Positions 52,824 through 61,699 are shown, counted from the first letter of the stretch. The stretch: 64,000 bases of DNA from JBBWZH01 sp035544115 (GCA_963714145.1 OY970235.1:7564001-7628000); one strand, 5' to 3'. Numbers and translations are program-made. Notes: generated by a model from the letters alone, not told the origin.

Positions 52824-53042
52824 ATGGAGACCGACGAGACCCCGACGTCCGGCGGGCAGGACGCCACCGGCGACTCTCCGGGCTTCCCGGACCGCCGCCT
52901 GATCGACCTGTCCCGCGACCCCACCCCAGGCGTGCCCGACCACCTGGCCCCGGACGACGCCGGTGACCGGCCGTTCATCGACCTGTCCCGCGACCCGACC
53001 CCGGGCAGGCCGAACCACGCCGCCCCGGACGACGACGACTGA
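52824..53042 (+). CDS. Small acidic protein with an internal duplication
   Basis: 72 residues. Two copies of one motif make up most of it: LIDLSRDPTPGVPDHLAPDD (about 29-48) and FIDLSRDPTPGRPNHAAPDD (about 52-71). ATG at 52824 has AGGAGG (52811-52816) at a good distance, and a clear terminator follows, so it is a real independent transcription unit. No signal peptide, membrane helix or cysteine. The duplicated core with Ser, Thr and Asp could be a modification or protein-binding module; nothing recognised confirms that. Confidence 0.65.
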   Translation: METDETPTSGGQDATGDSPGFPDRRLIDLSRDPTPGVPDHLAPDDAGDRPFIDLSRDPTPGRPNHAAPDDDD

Positions 53043-53058
53043 CCCGACCGTCCCCAGA

Positions 53059-53090
53059 CAGCCCGGCCATCACCGGCCGGGCTGTTTGCT
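53059..53090 (+). terminator. Terminator after the duplicated-motif protein
   Basis: CAGCCCGGCC (53059-53068) / GGCCGGGCTG (53075-53084), 6-base loop, followed by TTTGCT. Also lies beyond the convergent 2'-5' RNA ligase-like gene. Confidence 0.8.
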
Positions 53091-53148
53091 GTCCGGTGCG
53101 GTCCGGACCACCGCGACGACCGGCAGCAGGTAGGCGGTGGGCGGTGGG

Positions 53149-53784
53149 CTACCGGCCGAGGGGCGCGGTGGCGTAGGTCTGCCACTCGTACATCCGGTTG
53201 TCGCGGTTGACGACGATCAGGGAGGCCGCGCGGACCGACACGGTGATCGGCTCGGTGGCGACCCGGCCGAGGGCCTCGATGATCGGCGCGGCCGGGCCGG
53301 TGGCGCTGGAGTAGGCCAGGCTGACGTGTGCGCGGAAGCCGCCGGCGGCTTCTGGCACGCCGCCGGGTCCCCAGACGTCCGCGATTCCGGCGCGGATCGC
53401 GTCCCGGATCGCGTCGACCGGTTCAGCCGGCGTCGGCCCGAGTGGGAGGGCTTCGGCGGTGACGGCCGGCCGGTGGAAGGTCAGGGTGGGGGCGGGGACC
53501 GCGGCGAGGCGGTCGGCGGCCGCGGCGCTGATCTGCCGGACCTGATCGTCGGACACCTCGTCGGTGAAGCCGATTCCCTGCATGGTCAGGTGCAGCCACT
53601 GGTGCGGGATGAGGTCGAGGCCGGGCAGCGGGCGCAGCGCGTCCTGGTAGGCGTCGACGAGGGCGTAGAGCGCATGCTGCCCGGCGAAGGTCAGGTGCCA
53701 GCTGTAGAAGCTGCGGCCGGGCCGCCAGCCGGGACGCCACCACCAGTGGTCGCGCATGGTCGCGGTGTCGGAGCGGATGGTCAT
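53149..53784 (-). CDS. 2'-5' RNA ligase / 2H phosphoesterase family protein
   Basis: 211-residue protein with the two H-x-(T/S)-x motifs of the 2H superfamily: WLHLTMQGIGFTDEVSD (HLTM) and GGFRAHVSLAYSSATG (HVSL). These His pairs hydrolyse or join 2',3'-cyclic phosphates in RNA or small nucleotides. The N-terminal segment (DHWWWRPGWRPGRSFYSWHL) is a frequent lead in actinobacterial members. ATG at 53782-53784 with GGAGG about ten bases upstream; the longer open frame is not conserved. Substrate unknown. Confidence 0.85.
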   Translation of the reverse strand: MTIRSDTATMRDHWWWRPGWRPGRSFYSWHLTFAGQHALYALVDAYQDALRPLPGLDLIPHQWLHLTMQGIGFTDEVSDDQVRQISAAAADRLAAVPAPTLTFHRPAVTAEALPLGPTPAEPVDAIRDAIRAGIADVWGPGGVPEAAGGFRAHVSLAYSSATGPAAPIIEALGRVATEPITVSVRAASLIVVNRDNRMYEWQTYATAPLGR

Positions 53785-54128
53785 GCGGCGTCGCCTCCGC
53801 AGATCTCGGACGTGACCACTCGGGCCTTGGCAAGCATCGGCCCTCGCAGCGGACGGCACCAGGAAGTCGCGGGGTATCAGCGCGGATGCCGATCATTCGG
53901 GTGGGACGGCCGCCCGCCAGCAGGGACCGACGCCGCCCATTCAGGGACCCTGGCCGCCAAAGGCCGCGGACGCCATCCTCTGGCGACCTGAACGCTTGTA
54001 ACTTTCCTGCCTTGCAAGCTCTGTTTGTCGGGATCCAGGGCCAGTGGGTCGCATGACACGGCCGTCCCACCGGGACGGGCCGGAGTCGCGGCCAGCCCTG
54101 CTCCCAGTCGACTATGGAAGGGGTTTCT
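53785..54128. other. Divergent intergenic region (2H phosphoesterase / I36 gene)
   Basis: No gene supported. Probably holds both divergent promoters. A 7-bp hairpin CCGTCCC (54062-54068) / GGGACGG (54072-54078) lies in the probable 5' leader of the I36-like gene. A TTGTAACTTTCC stretch near 53996-54007 is the AT-richest part. Confidence 0.4.
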
Positions 54129-54608
54129 GTGCGCAGAGTCACCAACCTTCTTGCCCTCAGCGGGGTGGCGATCGCCCTGCTCGCCGCGTTGCCGGGCGTC
54201 GCTGCCGCGGCGCCGGCGGCCGGCGGCTCAGTCCGGCTAGCGCCGATGCCGGCCGCAACGCACGTGCCGGGGCATACTGCCGCGCCGGCGGCCAGCACGC
54301 CCGGCGTCCAACCGAACTCCGCTTTCGGCTGTCCGGACGGGTACTCCTGCTACTACGACGGGCACAACGGCACCGGCATGATCTGGGTGCCGCTGAGCTG
54401 CGGGTTCTACAACCTCTTCGAGTTCTCGCCGCCGCTCAACGACCAGATCTCCTCGATCGTCAACCTGGGCGGCGGAGCGATACAGCCATACAACTGGGAC
54501 GGGGTCGGGTCCTGGGTGCCGGTTGGCCCGGCGGTCCCGGTGGGCTTCATCGCCGACTACTACGGCGGCTTCGACAACGTGATCGACGCGGTGTCGATCA
54601 ACTGCTGA
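54129..54608 (+). CDS. Secreted peptidase-inhibitor (I36) family-like protein
   Basis: 159 residues with a Sec signal peptide (VRRVTNLLALSGVAIALLAALPGVAAAAP). The mature C-terminal 100 residues contain CPDGYSCYYDGHNGTGMIWV and further segments (SCGFYNLFEFSPPLNDQISS; YYGGFDNVIDAVSINC) with four or more cysteines, typical of the crystallin-like I36 inhibitor fold seen in Streptomyces metalloproteinase inhibitor relatives. GTG at 54129 follows GGAAGGGG; an in-frame ATG at 54114 would include that site. Target protease unknown. Confidence 0.75.
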   Translation: MRRVTNLLALSGVAIALLAALPGVAAAAPAAGGSVRLAPMPAATHVPGHTAAPAASTPGVQPNSAFGCPDGYSCYYDGHNGTGMIWVPLSCGFYNLFEFSPPLNDQISSIVNLGGGAIQPYNWDGVGSWVPVGPAVPVGFIADYYGGFDNVIDAVSINC

Positions 54609-54669
54609 CCTGCCTTAGCGAATGCTCCGCCGCCGGCCAGCAGGGCTGATCTGACCCTGAGACGGACCA

Positions 54670-54705
54670 CGGCCCTGGTCAGGACTGTCCCCCTGACCAG
54701 GGCCG
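54670..54705. terminator. Bidirectional terminator
   Basis: 13-bp stem CGGCCCTGGTCAG (54670-54682) / CTGACCAGGGCCG (54693-54705) with a 10-base loop between the convergent I36-like gene and the membrane protein whose stop codon is at 54707-54709. Confidence 0.75.
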
Positions 54706-54706
54706 A

Positions 54707-55120
54707 CTAGTCTCGGGCGCGCCGGAGCCCAGCGGACGTCCTCGACCGCGCGACCGGGTCGGCCAGAATCCGTGCGGCGGCGGCCGGGTCGGCGGTGCCG
54801 TTGCGGATCGCCTCGGCCGTCCTGCGCCGCAGCACACCGACCGCTACCCGGCGGATGACGCTGACCGAGACCGCCGCCGAGAGCAGTGCCCCGGCGGACC
54901 AGTCCACGTCCTCGGCGGACAGCAGCGGCTCGCCGGCCGCGCGTCGGCTCCGGACCCGGCGCACCAGCACCGCGAGCCGCGCTACGAGCAGCACCCGCAG
55001 CAGCAGGCCGACCAGCGAGTGGAGCACCAAGCCGAACATGAGCATGCCGGCCCGCTCTGCCGGCAGCGAGCGATGGTAGGCGAACATCTCGACCGTCTGT
55101 CGACCGCGCTCTCGACGCAT
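54707..55120 (-). CDS. Small membrane protein, unknown function
   Basis: 137 residues with one long hydrophobic segment (MLMFGLVLHSLVGLLLRVLLVARLAVLV, about residues 26-53) followed by arginine-rich loops and a second weaker hydrophobic stretch (AGALLSAAVSVSVIRRVAVGV). ATG at 55118-55120 lies two bases after GGAGG; the in-frame ATG at 55085-55087 is an alternative. No family recognised. It stands alone between a shared terminator and a 276-bp gap holding nothing that I recognise. Confidence 0.5.
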   Translation of the reverse strand: MRRERGRQTVEMFAYHRSLPAERAGMLMFGLVLHSLVGLLLRVLLVARLAVLVRRVRSRRAAGEPLLSAEDVDWSAGALLSAAVSVSVIRRVAVGVLRRRTAEAIRNGTADPAAAARILADPVARSRTSAGLRRARD

Positions 55121-55396
55121 ACCCTCCAGACCCCCACCCCGCCCGGAAGGTTCCTAGCGCGGAACGATGTCTGGCCCAGATCTGGAGCGGCCCGGACGTC
55201 CCTGACCGACCTGTGCTTCTGGCCCGTGGATGGCCCGTCAGGGAGCGTAAGTCGTCAGTCCAGCCGCATTGATCCGTACGGATGCCCTCGGTCTGGGTGA
55301 AGCGCCCACCGGACCGTGGGGTCCGGGGCTCGGCCCCGGGCCGACATGCGACGTCGCCCCCGGTGAAGCGGAGCGAACAGAGGGACCCAGCGACGG

Positions 55397-55467
55397 AGCG
55401 GGTGACGAGAATCGAACTCGCACTGTCAGCTTGGGAAGCTGATGTTCTGCCATTGAACTACACCCGC
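55397..55467 (-). tRNA. tRNA-Gly (anticodon CCC)
   Basis: The minus strand folds as a complete cloverleaf: acceptor GCGGGTG / CACCCGC, D arm around GTTCAATGGCAGAAC, anticodon stem TCAGC / GCTGA with loop TTCCCAA (anticodon CCC, decoding GGG), T arm GCGAG-TTCGATT-CTCGT, discriminator T. The next bases are CCG, so the CCA end is not encoded in full. No duplicated 3' end suggesting an integrated element was seen. Confidence 0.93.
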
Positions 55468-55513
55468 GGAAGGCTCCGAGCATACCCGAGGCGTACGGTG
55501 CGAGACTTGCCGG

Positions 55514-56071
55514 GTGAGCTTCGTCTTTGGAGGGCGTCCGGGCAGGCAGGACCCGGAGTTGGCGAAGGCTGCCGCGCGGCGACGGGAGGCGTTCGCGCGG
55601 GACATCGGGGACGAGTACGGGCGGGCGTTCGCGCACGAGCCGCCGCGGCAGCGGCGGCGCTGGACCAGCATCGTCGGGCTCGTGCTGATCCTCTTCGCCG
55701 GGCTGGGGGCGATCCCACTGCTGCGCGGATCGGGTGGCGGGCTGATCGAGCGGCAGTGCGATCACCCGGCGATCGGCGTGTCGGCCGGGGTGATCTCGCC
55801 GGGTGACCAGGCGGCCTGGCAGGTGGCCGGGCCGAGCGGTGACTACGTGGTCGCTGTCGACAGCGACGGGGTCGCGGTGGCCGGGGGTGTGCTGGCGGCC
55901 AAGGCCGGGCGGGTGCTGGCCGGGCCGTTCCAGCTGGCCGACTGCCGGTCCGCGCAGACGCTGTTCGACGCGCCTGCGGACCCTGGCACGCACGAGATCA
56001 GGCTGTACCAGCGCTCCGCGCAGACCGGCAAGTACACCGCTGTCGCGGACGCCGGCCTGAAGGTCGGCTAG
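55514..56071 (+). CDS. Single-pass membrane protein, unknown function
   Basis: 185 residues. A basic cytoplasmic N terminus (about 1-50), one transmembrane helix (WTSIVGLVLILFAGLGAIPLL, about 50-70), then an outer domain of about 115 residues with two cysteines (ERQCDHPAIG and LADCRSAQ) and a beta-rich pattern (AAWQVAGPSGDYVVAVDSDG). Type II orientation is likely. GTG at 55514. The stop is 7 bp from the convergent iron-sulfur gene. Family not recognised. Confidence 0.7.
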   Translation: MSFVFGGRPGRQDPELAKAAARRREAFARDIGDEYGRAFAHEPPRQRRRWTSIVGLVLILFAGLGAIPLLRGSGGGLIERQCDHPAIGVSAGVISPGDQAAWQVAGPSGDYVVAVDSDGVAVAGGVLAAKAGRVLAGPFQLADCRSAQTLFDAPADPGTHEIRLYQRSAQTGKYTAVADAGLKVG

Positions 56072-56078
56072 GCCGCGG

Positions 56079-58289
56079 CTAGTCTCTGGCCGGTTCGGAC
56101 GCCGCCGCGGCGGCCGGCGCGGCCAGTGAGCGCAGCAGGATCTGCGCCACGTCCAGCACCTGCACGTCGTCGCGGGCAGTGCCGTCCTGTTGTTTGGCGA
56201 CCACGGCGTCCGACAGCATGACCATGCAGTAGGGGCAGGCGGTCGAGACCAGGTCCGGGTCCAGCGCGAGGGCCTCGTCCACCCGCTCGACGTTGACCCG
56301 CTTGCCGATCCGTTCCTCCATCCACATCCGCGCGCCGCCGGCCCCGCAGCAGAAGCCACGCTCCTTGCACCGGTGCATCTCTTGCGAGCGCAGCGCCGGC
56401 ACCGCGGCCAGCACCTCCCGCGGCGGCGTGTAGACCTTGTTGTGCCGGCCGAGGTAGCACGGGTCGTGGTAGGTGACGAGCTGGTCGATCGGCTGCACCG
56501 GCATCAGCTTGCCCTCGTCCACCAGCCGGCTGAGCAGTTGCGTGTGGTGCACGACCTCGTAGTTGCCGCCGTTCTGCGGGTACTCGTTCGCCAGCGTGTT
56601 GAAGCAGTGCGGGCAGGTCGCGACGATCTTCTTCGCGCCGATCGAGTTCAGCGTCTCGACGTTCTGTGTGGCCTGCATCTGGAACAGGAACTCGTTGCCG
56701 AGCCGCCGAGCCGGGTCGCCGCTGCACGTCTCGCCGGCGCCGAGGATCGCGAACGAGACCCCGGCGGTGTGCAGCAGTTCGGCGAACGCCTTGGTGACCT
56801 TCTTGGACCGGTCCTCCAACGCGCCGGCGCATCCCACCCAGAACAGGTACTCGACGTCGTCCGGGATCGGCTCGCCGGCGGACACCCGCCGGACGGAGAA
56901 CGGGAGCCCCTCGGTCCACTCCTCGCGCTTGCGCGCGGACAGGCCCCACGGGTTGCCGTTGTTCTCGATGTTGCGCAGCATGACGCCGGCCTCGGACGGG
57001 AACGCCGACTCGATCAGCACCTGGTAGCGCCGCATGTCCACGATGTGGTCGACGTGCTCGATGTCCACCGGGCATTGCTCGACGCAGGCGCCGCAGGTGG
57101 TGCAGGACCACAGCACGTCCGGGTCGATCACGCCGCCCTCGGCCAGCGTGCCGACCAGCGGGCGGGCCGCCTGTGCCGCGCCCGGCTCCGGTACCCGGCC
57201 GAACCCGCTCTCCGGGACGTGCCCGGCCTCCGCGCCACCCTCCTCGACCCCGGTCACGGCCGGCGTCTCCGGCGCGTCGCCGTTGGACGCCAGCAGGTAG
57301 GGCGCCTTGGCGAACAGGTGATCACGCAGGTCCATGATCACGAGCTTGGGCGAGAGCGGCTTGCCGGTGTTCCAGGCCGGGCACTGGCTCTGGCAGCGAC
57401 CGCACTCGGTGCAGGTCGCGAAGTCGAGCATGCCCTTCCAGGTGAAGTCCTCGATCTTGCCGCGGCCGAAGACGTCGTCCTCGCCCGGGTCCTCGAAGTT
57501 GATCGGCTTGCCGCCGGATTCCATCGGCAGCAGCGGGCCGAGCGCCTTCGGCAGCCGCTTGGTGGCGACGTTGATCGGGGCGAGAGCGATGTGCAGGTGC
57601 TTGGAGTAGACCACCAGCACCAGGAAGGCCAGGATCACCGCGACGTTGCCGAGCAGGAAGACGTCCTCGATCACCTCGTTGGCGTCCGTGGACAGCCCGG
57701 AGAAGATCTTCGACACCGCGTACGAGGCGAATGCCCACTTGCTCTGGCCGAACGGGAAGACGCCGGTGTTGACCTGCGCGCCGCGATACAGCAGCAGCGT
57801 CAGGACGACCGCGGTGATCATGCCGAGGATCACCCAGGCGGCCCGGGTGTGCGAGCCGTAGAACCGGGACGCCCGCTGCTGCCGGGCCGGCGCCTGCCGC
57901 ACCCGCAGCACCGCGAAGGTGGCCAGACCGACCAGTACGCCGACCGCGACCAGGTCCTCGGCGAACCCGACCACCCGCCAGCGGCCGACCAGCGGGATGT
58001 GGAAGTTCCGGTCGAACAGCGCGCCCCAGGCTTCGATGATCGTCAGGCCGAGAATGACGAAGCCCCAGAACGTGAGGAAGTGCGCCACCCCGGGCACTGA
58101 CCACTTCAGCAGCTTCCGCTGCCCGAAGACCTCCACGATCTCGGCCCGCAGCCGGGCACCCGCGCCGTCCGTCCGCCCGGGCGCGGGCTGGCCGACCTTG
58201 ATCAGCCGGTACAGCCACCACACCCGGCGGCCGGCGACCGCGAGGGCGACCACGGTCAACCCGAGACCGATGACCAGGCGCAGGATCAC
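56079..58289 (-). CDS. Membrane iron-sulfur oxidoreductase (HdrD/GlpC-like)
   Basis: 736 residues. Five or so transmembrane helices in the first 260 residues (respiratory nitrate reductase gamma-like domain), then two [4Fe-4S] motifs, CTECGRCQSQCPAW and CTTCGACVEQCPVDIEH, then two CCG-type cysteine-rich domains, one reduced (FWVGCAGALEDRS...GETCSGDPA) and one complete (YHDPCYLGRHNKV...CKERGFCCGAGGARMW). This matches the heterodisulfide-reductase-related proteins common in actinobacteria, thought to pass electrons between a flavoprotein and quinone. The GTG at 58287-58289 has GGAGGAG upstream. Often linked to beta-oxidation genes; no such gene is adjacent here. Confidence 0.87.
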   Translation of the reverse strand: MILRLVIGLGLTVVALAVAGRRVWWLYRLIKVGQPAPGRTDGAGARLRAEIVEVFGQRKLLKWSVPGVAHFLTFWGFVILGLTIIEAWGALFDRNFHIPLVGRWRVVGFAEDLVAVGVLVGLATFAVLRVRQAPARQQRASRFYGSHTRAAWVILGMITAVVLTLLLYRGAQVNTGVFPFGQSKWAFASYAVSKIFSGLSTDANEVIEDVFLLGNVAVILAFLVLVVYSKHLHIALAPINVATKRLPKALGPLLPMESGGKPINFEDPGEDDVFGRGKIEDFTWKGMLDFATCTECGRCQSQCPAWNTGKPLSPKLVIMDLRDHLFAKAPYLLASNGDAPETPAVTGVEEGGAEAGHVPESGFGRVPEPGAAQAARPLVGTLAEGGVIDPDVLWSCTTCGACVEQCPVDIEHVDHIVDMRRYQVLIESAFPSEAGVMLRNIENNGNPWGLSARKREEWTEGLPFSVRRVSAGEPIPDDVEYLFWVGCAGALEDRSKKVTKAFAELLHTAGVSFAILGAGETCSGDPARRLGNEFLFQMQATQNVETLNSIGAKKIVATCPHCFNTLANEYPQNGGNYEVVHHTQLLSRLVDEGKLMPVQPIDQLVTYHDPCYLGRHNKVYTPPREVLAAVPALRSQEMHRCKERGFCCGAGGARMWMEERIGKRVNVERVDEALALDPDLVSTACPYCMVMLSDAVVAKQQDGTARDDVQVLDVAQILLRSLAAPAAAAASEPARD

Positions 58290-58621
58290 GGGCTCCTCCT
58301 CCGGGGACGGAATCGTGCCAGCGTACGGGCTTCCGTACCCGTCAGTAACATGGCCTACCCATCAGGCGTTGATCGACGCTACCGCCCACCACCCCGGTAC
58401 TGCCGCCCGGCCGCGCCCGGATCACACCCCGCGGCCCGATCCGGGCCCACCCGCCCGTGCGGGCAGACATTCGTGAAGTGTTTCGGCGGTCTTCGCGAAC
58501 CGCCCCGCGGGTGACCGTCGACGCCCTACGGTGGTTGGATCGGTGCTGATTCTGGCCGCCTGCGGCCGGGCTGGCCGGTCAACCCGGGACGCCGTCCCGA
58601 CCACCATCGACAGGAGCCGCG
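58290..58621. other. Divergent intergenic region (Fe-S protein / AIM24)
   Basis: No gene supported, although GTGCTGATTCTGGCCGCCTG at 58542 reads like a lipoprotein start; that frame soon enters the AIM24 gene out of register. A hairpin GGCGGT...ACCGCC near 58483-58503 is the only structure noticed. Confidence 0.4.
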
Positions 58622-59368
58622 GTGCGCAGCGAGATCTTCTCCAACACCGAGCAGCAGGTGCCCGGTCCCGGCTTCGTGCTGCAGAACGCGAAGCTCCTCA
58701 AGGCGACCGTGAACGGCGAGTTCTACGCCCGGCGCGGCGCGATGGTCGCCTACCAGGGCAACGCCCGGTTCGAGTACCAGGGCATGACCAGCGGCGAGGG
58801 CACGATGAAGGACAAGCTGATGCGCGCGGCGAAGGGCGCGATCAGCGGCGAGGGCGTCCCGCTGATGAAGGTCGTCGGCCAGGCCGAGGTCTTCCTCGCC
58901 GACAAGGCCGCCGACATCTTCCTCATCGACCTCGACGGCTCCGACGCGCTGTCCATCAACGGCACCAACATCCTGGCCTTCGAGTCCACCCTCAAATACG
59001 ACATCCGCATGATCACCAACGCCGGCGCGCTGGCCGGCGCCGGCCTGTTCAACACGATCCTGCAGGGCACCGGCCGCGTCGCGATCACCTCGAAGGGCAC
59101 CCCGGTCGTGCTGGAGACCAACCAGCCCACGTTCGTCGACCCGAACGCGGCCATCTGCTGGTCGGCCAACCTGAACGTGCAGGCGGTCCGCTCCGAGGGC
59201 ATGGGCGCCTTCTTCGGCCGCACCGGCGGCGAGCAGTGGCAGATGAACTTCGCCGGCCCAGGCTTCGTCGTCGTCCAGCCGTCCGAAGACGCCGCCGGAA
59301 TCGGCCAAACCGGCACCCAACAGTCCGGCGGCGGCGGCATGCTCGGCGGCCTCCTCGGCGGCCGCTAA
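58622..59368 (+). CDS. AIM24/TerB-associated family protein
   Basis: 248-residue beta-sandwich protein of the AIM24 family (PF01987). Typical stretches: LKATVNGEFYARRGAMVAYQG, FEYQGMTSGEG, VFLADKAADIFLIDLDGSDAL and AVRSEGMGAFFGRTGGEQWQ. The C terminus ends in a glycine-rich GGGGMLGGLLGGR. The molecular function of bacterial members is unknown; some are associated with tellurite-resistance (Ter) modules, which are not present here. GTG at 58622 with CAGGAGCCGCG upstream. Confidence 0.85.
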   Translation: MRSEIFSNTEQQVPGPGFVLQNAKLLKATVNGEFYARRGAMVAYQGNARFEYQGMTSGEGTMKDKLMRAAKGAISGEGVPLMKVVGQAEVFLADKAADIFLIDLDGSDALSINGTNILAFESTLKYDIRMITNAGALAGAGLFNTILQGTGRVAITSKGTPVVLETNQPTFVDPNAAICWSANLNVQAVRSEGMGAFFGRTGGEQWQMNFAGPGFVVVQPSEDAAGIGQTGTQQSGGGGMLGGLLGGR

Positions 59369-59623
59369 CGAATCGCTACGGAAATCCTGGACGGCGTGTG
59401 GAAGTGGTCGATGAGAGTGGTAGCGTCCCGCGCGTGGCGCGAGCATTGTCGCGTCGCGGGGTGCCGGCCGACTCATGAGGTTCCGGTCGAGTTCTCCGCT
59501 GCACTGCGCAGGTGTTCGGGCATCCCGAACGTCGTCTGTATCGGGCCAGCCGGCACTGTCGGGACGGTCCACCCGCACCGTCGGCAACGGAACCCGAGCG
59601 CTTGACAGGGAAGGTACTGGTAC

Positions 59624-59845
59624 ATGAGCGGCGCAGAGCCGGACTCGCTGGTCTGGAAGAAGAGTTCGTTCAGCGACTCGGGCGGATGCGTCGAAATATC
59701 CCGAGCTGGTTCACTCACCTACGTGCGCGACTCCAAGGTTTCGGATAGTCCTGTTCTGAGCTTCAATTCACACGAATGGGCGGCCTTCCTTCGCGGCGTG
59801 CGTGCTGGCGAATTTGACCTGCCAGTCAGCTCAACCACCGACTGA
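59624..59845 (+). CDS. DUF397 domain protein
   Basis: 73 residues with the DUF397 signature: LVWKKSSFSDSGGCVEISRA then VRDSKVSDSPVLSFNSHEWAAFLRGVRAGEF. In actinobacteria these proteins are typically encoded directly downstream of and co-directional with an Scr1-type HTH gene and may act as its antagonist. Here the pair is convergent, and the genes overlap tail to tail by 15 bp. ATG at 59624 with GGAAGG upstream. The gene is less GC-rich than its neighbours. Confidence 0.88.
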   Translation: MSGAEPDSLVWKKSSFSDSGGCVEISRAGSLTYVRDSKVSDSPVLSFNSHEWAAFLRGVRAGEFDLPVSSTTD

Positions 59846-60782
59846 CTCCTCGATGCTGGCCTGTTGGTCCACAGAGCTGCCGTTGGATTTTTGCGTACCT
59901 GCCAGCCGGGCCAACGCGGTATCGATGAGTTCATTCGCCCGCTCTCGCGGTGCGAGTTGCTCGAGTTGAAAAAAGATCTCCAGGTAGCTGACCGGGTTTA
60001 CGTCGCTCGGCTCGCCGGGCGACGCCTCGCGGACGACCATGTCACCCTGCGGGTTCTCAATGGAGAGAACGTCTTCATTCTCGGGTTCAGCGAACTCGAA
60101 CAGCACATAGGCAATGCGCAATCGTGGGTATAGACCGGCGCTGAACGGTAGAATCCGAACCGTCACGTTCGGTAGCTCGCCTACCTCTTTGATGCGGCGT
60201 AGTTGGCGGCGCATCGCGTCCGATCCACCCACCGCGCGATTGATCACGGCCTCATCCATAATGAAATGCAGGCTGGGTGGGTTTTCCCGTTCCAGTAGTT
60301 CCTGCCGCTCCATACGGAGATCGACCAGCCGATCGACAACCTTCTTGTCCGGCCCGCGCACCTCGCTGATCACCTCGCGGGCATACTCCTCAGTCTGCAG
60401 CAGGCCGGGCACCAACAGTGGTTGAAAGCTCCGGATTACGGAAGCGGCCGACTCGTACGCCATGTGCGCTATGAACTCCGGAGAACCGAGACTCCTTGTA
60501 CGCGCTGAATGGTGATCGTTCACGCGCTGCCCGTGCGAGATCGAGCAGAGTCAGGACCCGGGGTGGGTCGGCGATGTGGTAGTGCGCCAGCAAGGCTTTA
60601 AGATCGTTGGTGGTTATGCTGACCGCGCCGGTCTCGATACGCAGAAGTTTTGACAGCGACCAGTCCATTGCGGCGGCGACGTCGCGTTGTGCGTAGCCGG
60701 CGGCCTCGCGAGCTTTTCGAAGTTCGCTGCGTAGGCGGCGGCGGTAGATCGTGGGATCTGGGACTGGTGCCATGTCAGGCAT
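59831..60782 (-). pseudogene. Scr1-type HTH regulator (XRE + DUF5753), one-base frameshift
   Basis: Two adjacent minus-strand frames together make one regulator. The first (ATG 60780-60782, AAGGGG upstream) carries the XRE HTH: ELRKAREAAGYAQRDVAAAM then DWSLSKLLRIETGAVSITTND, and ends properly in LLDLARAARERSPFSAYKE. The second frame resumes with LGSPEFIAHMAYESAASVIR and has the complete DUF5753 ligand/partner domain (FQPLLVPGLLQTEEYAREVI) to the stop at 59831. The join needs skipping one base at about 60491; the region length is one base over a multiple of three. Either a true frameshift, a sequence error or, less likely, a programmed event. The C-terminal half could restart at the GTG at 60521-60523. 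Confidence 0.8.
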
Positions 60783-61502
60783 TGTGGGCCCCTTGCTGGT
60801 GTCTCCTGACGCACGGCACATGGCGTGCGTCAGTTCGTGGCGGTGCACGGAGCCTATGTGCAGAAGGCGCAGCTTGTCGAAGCTTGGTCGCCAATGGGTG
60901 GCCGGCCACCCGATCGCGGCTGCGCGGTGGGGTCCAGATTGCCGGGCGCCAGGTTGCGTAGTATCCACTGGCCTGCGCTCAGCGTGCCGGCCATCAGTTG
61001 GCGCAGCTGTGCTCCGAATGCGCACTGAGGCGTCGTTTCGACCTGACTCTCGTCTGCTTGCGCAGGGCGGTCCGCAGTCGATCTAGCTGCTGTATCCGCG
61101 TTGCATACAACGATTAGGCGGTCGGCAGGGGGCTGCGCCGCAGCCCGAGGAGTCTCGGCCGGCGGCCGCGCCGAAAGCGTTCCGGCGGCGTGCCGCTAAT
61201 CATTTTCGGCGCTTGCACGCAGCAACTAACCGGGCGTACCGTCGGCGCGTATCCGCTAATCATGTTGGTGCGCTGCGAGCCGCTGTACGGCGAGCGCGAG
61301 CGGCCGAAAATTCTCCCCGGTACTAACCGGGATGTGGTCGCTCATTCCCCCACATAACGAGCCGGTCAAGGCTGCGGACAACTACGTGCCCTCTGGTGAG
61401 GAGAGGCCTGACTGTTGCACACTCCAGGTAATTCCGCTGGCTTTCCGGACGGGCGGTCGGGCAGGTCGGGATTGATCCTCTCGATATCCGGAGGTCCTGG
61501 GC
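60783..61502. other. 720-bp intergenic region with short repeats
   Basis: No gene is convincing; short open frames on both strands have shadow-like translations. Noted elements: a dyad CGTTGCATACAACG (61099-61112, arms CGTTG/CAACG); two copies of CCGCTAATCAT (61193-61203, 61253-61263) each followed by similar sequence; and two copies of ACTAACCGGG (61225-61234, 61322-61331). The stretch 61190-61340 is AT-richer than the window average. It lies between the frameshifted HTH gene and the TIR pair. Confidence 0.45.
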
Positions 61503-61670
61503 ATGCATGTTCGTGGACGCGGCTGTCCGGCCGCAATGACAGCGATTCGCACCTGGGTGGTCGCCGTGGACCGGTGCCTGGCGACCATCGCCCTAACCGC
61601 TGTGGCGCTCGTCACACTATTGCTCGCGCTCACGCTGTTCTACCCGCGTGAGCTCCCGGCGGACGAGTAG
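61503..61670 (+). CDS. Small single-pass membrane protein upstream of the TIR gene
   Basis: 55 residues, shorter than common gene-call cut-offs. GGAGG (61490-61494) lies eight bases before the ATG at 61503. The product has a basic N terminus (MHVRGRGCPAAMTAIRTW) and one strong hydrophobic helix (CLATIALTAVALVTLLLALT, about residues 25-44), ending FYPRELPADE. The stop is doubled (TAGTAG) and the TIR gene starts 29 bp later with its own site. Probably co-transcribed with the TIR protein, as membrane partner or effector. No family recognised. Confidence 0.6.
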   Translation: MHVRGRGCPAAMTAIRTWVVAVDRCLATIALTAVALVTLLLALTLFYPRELPADE

Positions 61671-61699
61671 TAGGCGCGGAGCGGAGGGGGCGGGATTCG

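Noticed and set aside
55397..55467. tRNA-Gly as an integration (att) site
   Set aside because: No direct repeat of its 3' end, integrase or foreign-looking segment next to it.
58531..58640. Lipoprotein-like start (VLILAACGRAG)
   Set aside because: The frame continues only out of register through the AIM24 gene, so it is probably accidental.
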